Part shown: piece by piece, positions 8,274 through 16,522 of the stretch
How positions within the stretch are numbered: the first letter of the stretch is position 1
How the letters are laid out: the number at the start of each line of letters is the position of its first letter
Origin: Kutzneria sp.
GTDB lineage: Bacteria > Actinomycetota > Actinomycetes > Mycobacteriales > Pseudonocardiaceae
DNA length: 39,995 bases
Assembly (NCBI GenBank): GCA_019239965.1
Contig: JAFAZC010000085.1
Coordinates: forward strand, 1-39,995
Reading direction: 5' to 3'
Made by a program: the position numbers and the translations under genes
The notes under the pieces: generated by a model
Database searches by the model: none
Told to the model about the DNA's origin: nothing
Seen by the model: only the letters and a program-made list of their open reading frames with translations

Positions 8274-8729
8274 GTGCTGGTGATCCGTCGTGAGCTGGTC
8301 GAGGCGATGGTGGCGCACGCCCGGCGCGATCACCCCGACGAGGCCTGCGGCGTGATCGCGGGTCCGGCCGACCTCGGCCGGCCGGAGCGCCTGGTGCCCA
8401 TGCTCAACGCGGCGCGGTCGCCGACGTTCTACGAGTTCGACTCGGCCGACCTGCTCGCGCTCTACCGCGAGATGGACGCCCGTGACGAGGTGCCTGTGGT
8501 CATCTACCACTCGCACACCGCAACCGAGGCCTACCCGTCCCGGACCGACGTCTCCTATGCCGGCGAGCCCGACGCGCACTACGTCCTGATCTCGACCCGC
8601 GACCCCGAGCGGCACGAGTTCCGCTCCTACCGCATCGTCGACGGCGCGGTCACCGAGGAGCCGGTTCAGGTCGTGGAGTCCTACATGTTCTCGCACACCG
8701 GCGTCGACGACGTTCCCGACGCCCGCTGA
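8274..8729 (+). CDS. mec: JAMM/MPN+ metallopeptidase that releases cysteine from CysO
   Basis: A 151-residue zinc peptidase. E23 (DEACGVI) and the motif H79-S-H81-x7-S89-x2-D92 match the JAMM signature EX(n)HxHx7SxxD exactly. In M. tuberculosis the homologue Mec (Rv1334) hydrolyses the CysO-cysteine adduct, freeing cysteine and restoring the carrier. The GTG at 8274 gives the normal family length. It stands directly before cysO and cysM, so the three genes encode one pathway. Because the local CysO ends in Gly-Gly-Arg-Arg, this peptidase may also trim the carrier precursor (inference). Confidence 0.93.
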   Translation: MLVIRRELVEAMVAHARRDHPDEACGVIAGPADLGRPERLVPMLNAARSPTFYEFDSADLLALYREMDARDEVPVVIYHSHTATEAYPSRTDVSYAGEPDAHYVLISTRDPERHEFRSYRIVDGAVTEEPVQVVESYMFSHTGVDDVPDAR

Positions 8730-8810
8730 ACCCACCGGAGCCGGGAATATCCGTTCCGTCCCACGCGTCTGCATGACCAAGCCGAGGCTGACCGCGGAGG
8801 TATGTCCACA

Positions 8811-10048
<1,238 letters not shown>

Positions 10049-10064
10049 CGTCGGTGTGCCTTCG

Positions 10065-10349
10065 CTAGCGGTCGGCGGCCGGCACCACCTCGAACTCGCC
10101 GATGTCCGCACCGGCGATGAGCGACTGGAGTTCCTCGTCTGGACCGTCTCCCCGGAAGGCGTGCATGACGGCGCGGTCGGTCCAGCGTTCGTAGACGTTG
10201 ACCCGCTCGGCATCAAGCGGATCAGCGGCGACGACGAAGTCGTGGCATCCGGGAGCGGTGCGCGCGAGGCGCATGGCCTCGTGGGAGCGCGCCAGAAAGC
10301 GATCCCGGTCGGCCATGGCGACGCGGAGGTGGCCGGCAACAATGATCAT
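10065..10349 (-). CDS. ABM-domain monooxygenase
   Basis: A 94-residue ferredoxin-like alpha+beta barrel protein of the antibiotic biosynthesis monooxygenase family (PF03992). The N-terminal strand MIIVAGHLRVAMADRDRFLA, the central APGCHDFVVAADPLDAERVNVYERW, and the C-terminal strand are typical. Such small dimers are cofactor-free oxygenases or, in some cases, heme- or quinone-related enzymes. The substrate is not evident. The open frame reaches 10406, but ATG 10349 gives the exact family start and has AAGGAA about 8 nt upstream. It follows the erythromycin-esterase-like gene on the same strand, roughly 100 bp apart, and may share its promoter. Confidence 0.8.
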   Translation of the reverse strand: MIIVAGHLRVAMADRDRFLARSHEAMRLARTAPGCHDFVVAADPLDAERVNVYERWTDRAVMHAFRGDGPDEELQSLIAGADIGEFEVVPAADR

Positions 10350-10445
10350 GAAGGCGGTTCCTTGGGTCGGCGGGCATGCCCGCTCACGTCTTGGTCGGGT
10401 GACCACCGAGTGTGGACGATCCAGACTTCCTGCGGGCTGCTTTTC

Positions 10446-11777
10446 TCAAGACTGTCGGACGTTGTCGGCTCCGGGAGTGCCGGTCGGCTCCGCCGCGATG
10501 TCGGTGAGGAAGACGATTCCGTCGGTGTCGCCGAGGTGGTGGGGATCCAGTGGAAAGTAGGAGTAGTTGTCTGACGCGCCGGTTCGTGGGACCAGGTCGA
10601 TGCCCATCCCGTCGAGCGCCGCGGTGAGACGTCGGGAGTCGATGACGTAACGGTTTTCCGGAAGGGCGGACAGGACCCCCTCGACGGTGTCCGTAGGCGG
10701 GGTGCCGATTCCATGATGGGGAATCGTGCCGAGTGCCGAGGCGAGGAACGCGTACTGATCGCCGAGTCGGGCGTCCACGAGCGCTCCGGCGCTCCACCAC
10801 TGCACCACCTCGCCCGACAAGGGCCCCCATCCCGCCGGCAGCTGCCAGCGGCTCTTGTCCTTCTGCAGGTGGCGATTGTGGGCGAAGACCAGGGTCGGCC
10901 CCTGATGCCGCTGGCTGTCCGCTATGGCCACGAGGTTGTCGGCCATCATCGTGTCCCGCAGGGCCGATTGACGCGTGAGGCGCGCTAGAGGAGTCGCCGT
11001 GGTGTCCGCCATGGCGGCGTGGTACCGCAGCAGTCCGGCCGCGCTGCGCCCGTGCAGCGACGCCCGCCACCAGTCGTCGCGGGACGTGGTGGCGATCAGG
11101 AACGGCGCCTGTGCCGCGAGTACCGTCAGCAGGTCGTCGGCGATGAGACGGAGCTCCCTGGCATTGGTGGAAGCTCCCACGGACTGGGCGGGATCGAAGG
11201 TTGCCGCGGGATTCGTCCAGCGCTCATCGGTACCGAGCAGACGGTCGACGGTGTCCGCCCCGCACGGGAGCAGGCCGGCGTCGAGGTGGGCGTCGAGGTA
11301 GCAGTGCAGGGCGGTCAGTGCCCGCCTCGGACTGTCGGCGACGGCCAACTCCACCGGCGCGTCGAACCCGAAGAACCGGAGCCTGTCCGCGGGCGGGCGG
11401 TCGCGGTTGTACTCCCGCATCCAGTGCAGGAGCTGGCGATTGGACGCCGACTCGCCGAAGCCGTGGCTGAAGCCGTGTCGCAGCACCGCCTCCAGCGAAC
11501 CGGCACCCCGCGTCACGAACGCGTCGACCGTGAGGCCGGCAAGCCAGCTGCTTTCGAGCGCGATCGACCGGTAGCCCTCGTGCTCGACAAGGTGTCGGAA
11601 AACCCGGTTCCGCAGCCGCGGGAGTGCCTCCTCCCCGTGCATGGCCTCGCCAAGGCCGAGCAGGCGTGGGGCGGTCTTCAGGGCGTGGAGCACGTTCGCG
11701 AGCGCGGTACCGAGGTCGGAGCACTCGTCGCCGGCGAACGCCCAGCCTGTGTCAGCGAGCGAGGGGCGAATGGCCAT
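10446..11777 (-). CDS. Erythromycin esterase family hydrolase
   Basis: A 443-residue protein of PF05139. LLGLGEAMHGEEALPRLRNR (40-59) carries the E44 and H47 of the family, and VFAHNRHLQKDK near residue 295 supplies the second histidine. Ere enzymes open the macrolactone ring of erythromycin. Many actinomycete relatives, sometimes called succinoglycan biosynthesis proteins, have unknown substrates, so a resistance role is not proven. Transcribed divergently from a double-MerR regulator of the TioE type, with 125 bp between. That layout suggests control by the regulator in response to a small ligand. The start ATG has a weak ribosome site. Confidence 0.85.
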   Translation of the reverse strand: MAIRPSLADTGWAFAGDECSDLGTALANVLHALKTAPRLLGLGEAMHGEEALPRLRNRVFRHLVEHEGYRSIALESSWLAGLTVDAFVTRGAGSLEAVLRHGFSHGFGESASNRQLLHWMREYNRDRPPADRLRFFGFDAPVELAVADSPRRALTALHCYLDAHLDAGLLPCGADTVDRLLGTDERWTNPAATFDPAQSVGASTNARELRLIADDLLTVLAAQAPFLIATTSRDDWWRASLHGRSAAGLLRYHAAMADTTATPLARLTRQSALRDTMMADNLVAIADSQRHQGPTLVFAHNRHLQKDKSRWQLPAGWGPLSGEVVQWWSAGALVDARLGDQYAFLASALGTIPHHGIGTPPTDTVEGVLSALPENRYVIDSRRLTAALDGMGIDLVPRTGASDNYSYFPLDPHHLGDTDGIVFLTDIAAEPTGTPGADNVRQS

Positions 11778-11812
11778 GGTGAAGTCCGTTCTGTGGCGGC
11801 GAAGCGAACTCC

Positions 11813-11831
11813 GTTAACGATATCGCTGAAC
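11813..11831. promoter_or_regulatory. Candidate operator between the esterase and MerR-type genes
   Basis: The imperfect palindrome GTTAACGATATCGCTGAAC is centred on GATATC and has one extra base in the right arm. It sits in the 125-bp divergent gap (11778-11902), 36 bp before the esterase start and about 70 bp before the regulator start. The gap is AT-richer than the flanking genes. MerR regulators bind palindromes in unusually long promoter spacers, so this is a reasonable site but unproven. No clear -10/-35 pair was assigned. Confidence 0.3.
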
Positions 11832-11902
11832 TATGTGTGTAAGCTTCTGTCGGATATTTGCCTCCTTTCTCGAAGTAACCTTCAATCTTGGGGGACCAGC
11901 AC

Positions 11903-12622
11903 GTGAGCTCGGAGCGCCTGCGGCCGGTCGATTTGGCGCGTGCGCACGGCCTGTCGACGCAGGCGGTGCGGAACTACGAAGAAGCTGGCATCCTCCCGCC
12001 GGCGGAACGCACACCCGCCGGGTACCGGGTCTACACACCCCTGCACGCGCAGGCTCTGCGCGCCTTCACCGCACTGGTGAAGGGTCACGGCCACCAGACG
12101 GCGACGGCCATCATGCAAGCGGCCAACCAAGACCGGGTCGACAACGCCCTGACTCTGATCGATGAAAGCCACGAGCAACTACTCGAGGATCGGCATACGC
12201 TCGCGGCGGTGGAGAAGGCCCTGACCGATCTGACGCGGTCAGGCCCGCCCGACCCGCCGCGATCCGACTCGATTTCCGTTGGGCCGCTGGCCCGACGGCT
12301 TGGACTTCGGCCGGCGACCCTGCGCAAGTGGGAGCGGGCCGGTCTGATCCATCCGCACCGGGATCCCAGGACCGGCTACCGCGTGTACCTTGCCGCTGAC
12401 GTGCGCGATGCCCACCTCGCCCACCAACTCAGGCGCGGCGGATACCTGCTGAGCCAGATCGCTCCACTCCTGGAGACGGTCCGCGCGGCCGGCGGTGTGG
12501 AACCCCTGCGGTCCACCCTGGACGAGTGGCGCGGTCGGCTCGCCACCCGTGGCCGCGCCATGCTGACCGGTGCCGCCGAACTCGACGCCTACCTGTCGAT
12601 GCGGCTATCGGGAGATCGCTGA
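11903..12622 (+). CDS. TioE-like transcriptional regulator with two MerR domains
   Basis: A 239-residue regulator containing two complete MerR-type helix-turn-helix domains. The first is near residues 5-55 (RPVDLARAHGLSTQAVRNYE, then GYRVYTPLHAQ). The second is near 130-185 (GPLARRLGLRPATLRKWE, then GYRVYLAADV). A helical segment (65-115, ESHEQLLEDRHTLAAVEKAL) links them. This arrangement matches the TioE family named for a thiocoraline-cluster regulator. Each domain keeps the GYRVY wing. Because MerR proteins are dimers, two domains per chain could bind as a pseudo-dimer. GTG 11903 is preferred over TTG 11888 since GGGGGA lies 7 nt upstream. Divergent from the erythromycin-esterase gene, its probable target. 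Confidence 0.85.
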   Translation: MSSERLRPVDLARAHGLSTQAVRNYEEAGILPPAERTPAGYRVYTPLHAQALRAFTALVKGHGHQTATAIMQAANQDRVDNALTLIDESHEQLLEDRHTLAAVEKALTDLTRSGPPDPPRSDSISVGPLARRLGLRPATLRKWERAGLIHPHRDPRTGYRVYLAADVRDAHLAHQLRRGGYLLSQIAPLLETVRAAGGVEPLRSTLDEWRGRLATRGRAMLTGAAELDAYLSMRLSGDR

Positions 12623-12638
12623 CCGCACCCGAGTTCGG

Positions 12639-13868
12639 TTAGCGGGCAAGGGACTCGACGGCCTTGACGACCGCGCCGGCGCCGTCTTCCCGCGCGAGCC
12701 GGGCGGCGATATGGCGTGCGCGCTCGCGATAGGACGGATCCCCAACGGCGGCCTCGACCGCGGCCGCGAGGCGCTTGGCGGACAGCCGCCAGTAGGGCAC
12801 CGTTGCCGGGCTCATGCCGTGATCACGCAGTTTGCGTGCCCAGAAGGGCTGGTCGCCGGTGACCGGTACGCCGATCATCGGGATTCCCGCGCGCATTCCC
12901 GCGGCCGTGGTTCCCGCGCCGCAGGCGTGCACCAGCGCGGCCGCCTTGTGCAAGAGCCAGTCATGCGGCACCTCGCCGACGGTCAGCACGTCCTCGCCGG
13001 AGGCGGCGAGACCGGCCCAACCCGCCTGGAGGATCCCACGGACGCCCGCGGTGCGCAGGGCACCGACCACGTGCTCGGACAGCCGGGCCGCGTTCCGCCT
13101 GTTGGTGAGGAAGCTGCCGAACCCCACGACGACCGGCGGTGGCCCCGCCTCCAGGAAGTCCACCAGGTCGCCGGGAGGTCGCCAGCCCAGGTCGCGCCGT
13201 GGCCACCAGTAGCCGACGACGTCCAGACCGGCGCGCCAGTCCGAAGGGCGTGGGAGCACCGAAGGCGAATAGCCGTGCAGGACGGGCCACCCGTTCTCGG
13301 TGCGTCGGCGCCGCAGTGTGCCCGCCCCGACAGCAGGCAGTCCCAGCCGCTCACGCAACTCACTGATGACGTTGCCGTAGAGCTTGTCCACCAACGAAGC
13401 GGCGAGGCGGCCCGCCGCCAGGTTGCCGTGCCGCCCCAACGACCACGATCCCAGCACCGATGGCGGGTACTCACCGGTGGCCGACAGGGGCTGCAGGCGG
13501 ACCCCCAGGCTGGGTATTCCCCTGGCCTCGGCGAGCGGGTGGCCGCCGAACTCCGCGAACGGTGACAGCAGCAGCACGTCGAGCTGGTCGTCGCGAAGCG
13601 TGTCCAGCACCATGGTGCCCATCGCCAGGACCGTTCGGGGCGCCACGGCGGCCATCACCAGCTTCGCCACGTTCGCGCCGGCCAGCTCCGAGGTCTGCGG
13701 ATCACCACCCATGTCCCGGAAGGCCAGGCCGCAGCGCTCGATCTCCTTGCCGAACGGTGTCGGCGCGCTCATGACGACCTCGTGTCCGGCTTGCAGCAAC
13801 CGGGCACCCACATCCGTCAGCGGTGCTACGTCACCACGAGTGCCGATGGCCGCGATTCCCACCCTCAT
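12639..13868 (-). CDS. GT28/GT1-type glycosyltransferase
   Basis: A 409-residue GT-B enzyme. The N-terminal domain begins MRVGIAAIGTRGDVAPLTDV with the GTRGDV motif of sterol- and natural-product glycosyltransferases. The C-terminal nucleotide-sugar domain contains VVVGFGSFLTN (about 258) and the donor motif VHACGAGTTAAGMRAGIPMIGVPVTGDQPFW (split: HACGAGT with H and DQ as key residues). It most likely glycosylates a hydrophobic aglycone, lipid or antibiotic. No biosynthetic genes are adjacent, so modification of a foreign compound is possible. No ribosome site; GTG four bases downstream in frame is an alternative. Convergent with the MerR gene (16-bp gap). Confidence 0.82.
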   Translation of the reverse strand: MRVGIAAIGTRGDVAPLTDVGARLLQAGHEVVMSAPTPFGKEIERCGLAFRDMGGDPQTSELAGANVAKLVMAAVAPRTVLAMGTMVLDTLRDDQLDVLLLSPFAEFGGHPLAEARGIPSLGVRLQPLSATGEYPPSVLGSWSLGRHGNLAAGRLAASLVDKLYGNVISELRERLGLPAVGAGTLRRRRTENGWPVLHGYSPSVLPRPSDWRAGLDVVGYWWPRRDLGWRPPGDLVDFLEAGPPPVVVGFGSFLTNRRNAARLSEHVVGALRTAGVRGILQAGWAGLAASGEDVLTVGEVPHDWLLHKAAALVHACGAGTTAAGMRAGIPMIGVPVTGDQPFWARKLRDHGMSPATVPYWRLSAKRLAAAVEAAVGDPSYRERARHIAARLAREDGAGAVVKAVESLAR

Positions 13869-14009
13869 GGCGCCAGTTTGCCGGACCGGGGCCGGTGAGC
13901 GGGGCGTCTTGCTGAAACGGCCAGGCCTTTGCCGTGTGCGGACTTGGCGCCTGTCACGAAAGGGCTGGCCAAGCCCATCGTGGAGCGGTCCCGCGAGGAG
14001 TGCTCGGCG

Positions 14010-14040
14010 TTGTTTCTCTTACTCCGATTGGTTATAGAAT
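14010..14040 (+). promoter_or_regulatory. Promoter of the cysteine-bearing HTH regulator gene
   Basis: TTGTTT (14010-14015) and TATAGA (14033-14038) are separated by 17 bp. The GTG start lies 8 nt after the -10 box, which points to a leaderless transcript. The element TATAGAA recurs at 14687-14693 before the DUF3291 gene, so both genes may share one control signal. Confidence 0.5.
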
Positions 14041-14046
14041 CATCGC

Positions 14047-14685
14047 GTGGCAGGTGACGACTCCGCGTTCGCGGTGCTGGGCGCGTTGGGTGATCCCATG
14101 CGCCGTCGGCTCTACCGACACGTCGCGGCCGCCCCGGGTGAGGTAGGCCGGGATGCGGCCGCGGAAGCTGTCGGGATTTCTCGATCGCTGGCCGCCTTCC
14201 ACCTGGACAAGCTGGTCGAGGCCGGGCTGCTGGCGGTGTCCTTCCGGCGACTGTCCGGGCGCGCCGGTCCTGGGGCGGGGCGGCCGGCGAAGGTGTATCG
14301 GCGTGCCGAGGGTGAGCACGTCCTGTCCGTGCCGCCTCGGTCCTACGACGCTGTCAGTCGGCTGCTCGCCGAGGTGGTGGAGAACGCTGGCTTGGACCGG
14401 GAGCTGCAGGCCGCGGCGAAGGCGGCGGGCGCTGCGCACCCGGACGCGGTTGCCGGTGATCTGGTCGAGGTGCTGCGGGCGCGCGGCTACCAGCCCTTCT
14501 GGGATGGGGAGACGCTGCGGCTGAACAACTGCCCCTTCCATGCGCTGGCCGAAGAGTTCCCCGCGCTGATCTGCGGGATGAATCTCGCGTTGCTCCAGGG
14601 CCTGGCGCCGGATCCGTGGTCACCGGCGATGGAACCGTGTCCCGGTGGCTGCTGCGTGGCGATATCTAAAAATAAAGGCCGTTGA
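14047..14685 (+). CDS. HTH regulator with C-terminal cysteine cluster (SufR-like layout)
   Basis: A 212-residue ArsR/SufR-type winged-helix protein. The DNA-binding part spans about 8-95: FAVLGALGDPMRRRLYRHV, the recognition helix SRSLAAFHLDKLVEAGLL, and the wing GRAGPGAGRPAKVYRR. The C-terminal part holds C162, C176, C198, C202 and C203 (NNCPF, LICGMN, EPCPGGCC). SufR-type regulators bind an Fe-S cluster through similarly placed cysteines, so a metal or redox cofactor is likely, although the spacing is not identical. Sensing of redox, iron or NO is inference. Starts at GTG without a ribosome site, fitting the leaderless promoter. Divergent from the glycosyltransferase and followed by the DUF3291 gene. 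Confidence 0.78.
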   Translation: MAGDDSAFAVLGALGDPMRRRLYRHVAAAPGEVGRDAAAEAVGISRSLAAFHLDKLVEAGLLAVSFRRLSGRAGPGAGRPAKVYRRAEGEHVLSVPPRSYDAVSRLLAEVVENAGLDRELQAAAKAAGAAHPDAVAGDLVEVLRARGYQPFWDGETLRLNNCPFHALAEEFPALICGMNLALLQGLAPDPWSPAMEPCPGGCCVAISKNKGR

Positions 14686-14686
14686 C

Positions 14687-14693
14687 TATAGAA
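14687..14693 (+). promoter_or_regulatory. TATAGAA element before the DUF3291 gene
   Basis: TATAGAA lies 23 nt before the ATG at 14717, just past the regulator stop, within an AT-rich patch (14661-14693) unusual for this window. It repeats the -10 element of the regulator gene. It may be a second promoter or a shared binding site. No good -35 box is seen. Confidence 0.35.
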
Positions 14694-14716
14694 GTCGGCC
14701 AGGCCATGCTGGACAC

Positions 14717-15226
14717 ATGACCGCCTTTCACCTCGCACAGGTCAACGTCGGCCGTATGGTGGCCCCGCTGGACGGTCCCGAGTTGGCCGACTTCGTCGCT
14801 CAACTGCTCGAGATCAACGCGCTCGCGGACGCCAGCCCCGGGTTCGTCTGGCGCATGGTCGACGACGAGGGCGAGGACGCGACCGGGTTCCGCCCCGACG
14901 AGAACGACGACATGCTCCTGATCAACTGCTCGGTCTGGGAGTCGGTCGGGGCCCTGCGGAACTTCGTCTATCACACCGATCACCTGCGCGTGCTGAGCCG
15001 TCGCCGCGAGTGGTTCCGTCGGATGGCCGAGGCGCACCAGGCCCTGTGGTGGATCCCGGCCGGTCACCGCCCGAGCGTCGCCGAGGCGATGCGGCGGATC
15101 GCGATGGTGCGGGAACACGGCCCAGGGCCACTCGCCTTCACCTTCCGCGATCCCTACCCGGCACGAGCCAGGACCGTGCAGGCCTCAGGGCCTGCGTCGG
15201 ACGTGCCGTTCCCCACCACTCGTTGA
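14717..15226 (+). CDS. DUF3291 domain protein
   Basis: A 169-residue protein of the DUF3291 family, related in fold to ABM dimeric ferredoxin-like proteins. Typical segments: HLAQVNVGRMVAPLDGPELADF at the start, ASPGFVWRMVDDEG near 45, and SVWESVGALRNFVYHTDHLRVL near 80, followed by WWIPAGHRPSVAEA. Biochemical role is unknown. It lies 31 bp after the regulator and is probably controlled by it. No strong ribosome site. It ends 3 bp before the stop of the oppositely oriented ROK repressor. Confidence 0.8.
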   Translation: MTAFHLAQVNVGRMVAPLDGPELADFVAQLLEINALADASPGFVWRMVDDEGEDATGFRPDENDDMLLINCSVWESVGALRNFVYHTDHLRVLSRRREWFRRMAEAHQALWWIPAGHRPSVAEAMRRIAMVREHGPGPLAFTFRDPYPARARTVQASGPASDVPFPTTR

Positions 15227-15229
15227 TGG

Positions 15230-16420
15230 CTAGCCGCTCACGCTTGCCAGGCGGCGGTCCACTTCGGCGGGCGAGTACAGCTCGTCGACCACCATTCGGA
15301 CGGCACCGACGACACCGCCGCGCTGGCCGAGTTCGCTGGTGGCCACACGCAGGTGACGGGTGGCCCTTGGCAGAGCGCGCGCGTAGAGAGCCTCCCGGAC
15401 CCCGGTGACGAACGCCGTCTCGGCGAGATCGCCCGCGATGATCAACACAGCGGGATTGATCAGGCACACCACGGTAGCCAGCACCTCCCCGACATGCTGT
15501 CCCGCCTCCCGGGCCAACCGGATCGCGTCGGGCTCTCCGGCGTGCAGCCTGCTCACCACATCCCTGCTGGAGCGGGTCGGGAAGCCGAGTCCGTCAAGGC
15601 GTCGCGCGATCGCCCGCCCACTGGCCACCGCGGCGAGGCAGCCCACCGAGCCGCACGTGCAGCGGACGTCGTTTCCGGCGATTCGGACGTGGCCGATGTC
15701 GCCGGCGCCGCCGTCGACGCCCCGGTATACCCGCCCGTCGATCACGATTCCGGCGCCGATCCCGGTGGCGACCTTGACCAGGATTAGCGGGGTGTCGTCC
15801 AGGCCCAGTGTGGCGTGTTCGCCAAGGGCCATCAGGTTGGCGTCGTTGTCGACGAGCACCGGCCGACCAAGCTCGGCCTCCAGGTGCTCGCGGATCGGAT
15901 AGTCGTGCCATCCCGGCATGATGGGCGGCTGCACGACCCTGCCCGTGCTGAACTCAACCGGCCCGGGCACGCCGAGGCCGATGCCGCAGAGCTCCTCGAG
16001 GCGCGCTCCCGCGTGGTCGACGAGCGCGCTGAGGTCAGCGGTGAGCCGGCGCAGGACGGCCTCGGGGCCGTCGGCGATGTCCAGTTCGCCGACGTGCTCG
16101 ACGAGCGGCCTGCCGGCGAGATCGACGACTGCCAGTCGTGCGTGGGTGGCGCCGAGGTCGGCCGCGAGTACCAGTTGCCGCCGGTCGTTGAACTCCAGCA
16201 CGGTTGAGGGCCGGCCGCCGGTGGATCCGGCGACGCCGGAGGTCCGCAGGTAACCGGCGGCCAGCAGCGCGTCGATCCGCTGCAACAACGCGGATCGGGA
16301 CAGGCCGGTCAGCTCGCGCAGCTCGCCCCGAGTGCGGGCGCGGCCGGCGCGCACCAGGGTGAGCAGGTGGCCGGCCGAGTTCGCGGCGACCGCCGCCAAG
16401 TCGCGCTCATTGGTCGCCAC
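15230..16420 (-). CDS. ROK-family transcriptional repressor of the sugar locus
   Basis: A 396-residue NagC/XylR-type regulator. The N-terminal winged helix (about 10-70) reads HLLTLVRAGRARTRGELREL then TGLSRSALLQRIDALLAAGYL. The ROK domain follows with ADLGATHARLAVVDL, GIGLGVPGPVEF, the sugar-site EHATLG segment, and a zinc-type motif CTCGSVGCLAAVASG. The usual Glu after GCL is Ala here. GTG 16420 is chosen because AGGAGG lies 5 nt upstream; the longer open frame would run into the divergent glycosidase gene. It presumably binds the palindrome at 16484-16510 and is released by a sugar or sugar phosphate from the pathway encoded beyond it. Confidence 0.88.
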   Translation of the reverse strand: MATNERDLAAVAANSAGHLLTLVRAGRARTRGELRELTGLSRSALLQRIDALLAAGYLRTSGVAGSTGGRPSTVLEFNDRRQLVLAADLGATHARLAVVDLAGRPLVEHVGELDIADGPEAVLRRLTADLSALVDHAGARLEELCGIGLGVPGPVEFSTGRVVQPPIMPGWHDYPIREHLEAELGRPVLVDNDANLMALGEHATLGLDDTPLILVKVATGIGAGIVIDGRVYRGVDGGAGDIGHVRIAGNDVRCTCGSVGCLAAVASGRAIARRLDGLGFPTRSSRDVVSRLHAGEPDAIRLAREAGQHVGEVLATVVCLINPAVLIIAGDLAETAFVTGVREALYARALPRATRHLRVATSELGQRGGVVGAVRMVVDELYSPAEVDRRLASVSG

Positions 16421-16483
16421 CCTGGCCTCCTCCACCCGCGCTCGGACCCTACCCGCGAACCAGATAGGAGTGCGGAAAGAACC

Positions 16484-16510
16484 ACTTAGGTCTATTGACA
16501 CTACATAAGT
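16484..16510. promoter_or_regulatory. Probable ROK operator and sugar-operon promoter region
   Basis: A 27-nt imperfect palindrome, ACTTANGT-N11-ACNTAAGT, with arms pairing 7 of 8 bases, lies between the divergent repressor and glycosidase starts. It covers a perfect TTGACA (16495-16500). A repressor here would block transcription rightwards. The -10 box is not obvious. It is the only good inverted repeat I see in this gap. Confidence 0.5.
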
Positions 16511-16522
16511 CGGAGGCGCAGG

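Noticed and set aside
8802-8810. ATG at 8802 as start of cysO
   Set aside because: It lies one base after GGAGG, too close for use, and adds three residues not found in the M. tuberculosis protein as I recall it.
12570-13565. A 331-residue plus-strand frame over the glycosyltransferase gene
   Set aside because: It is antisense to a clear GT-B enzyme and has no recognisable domain. Several similar long frames across the window were dismissed for the same reason.
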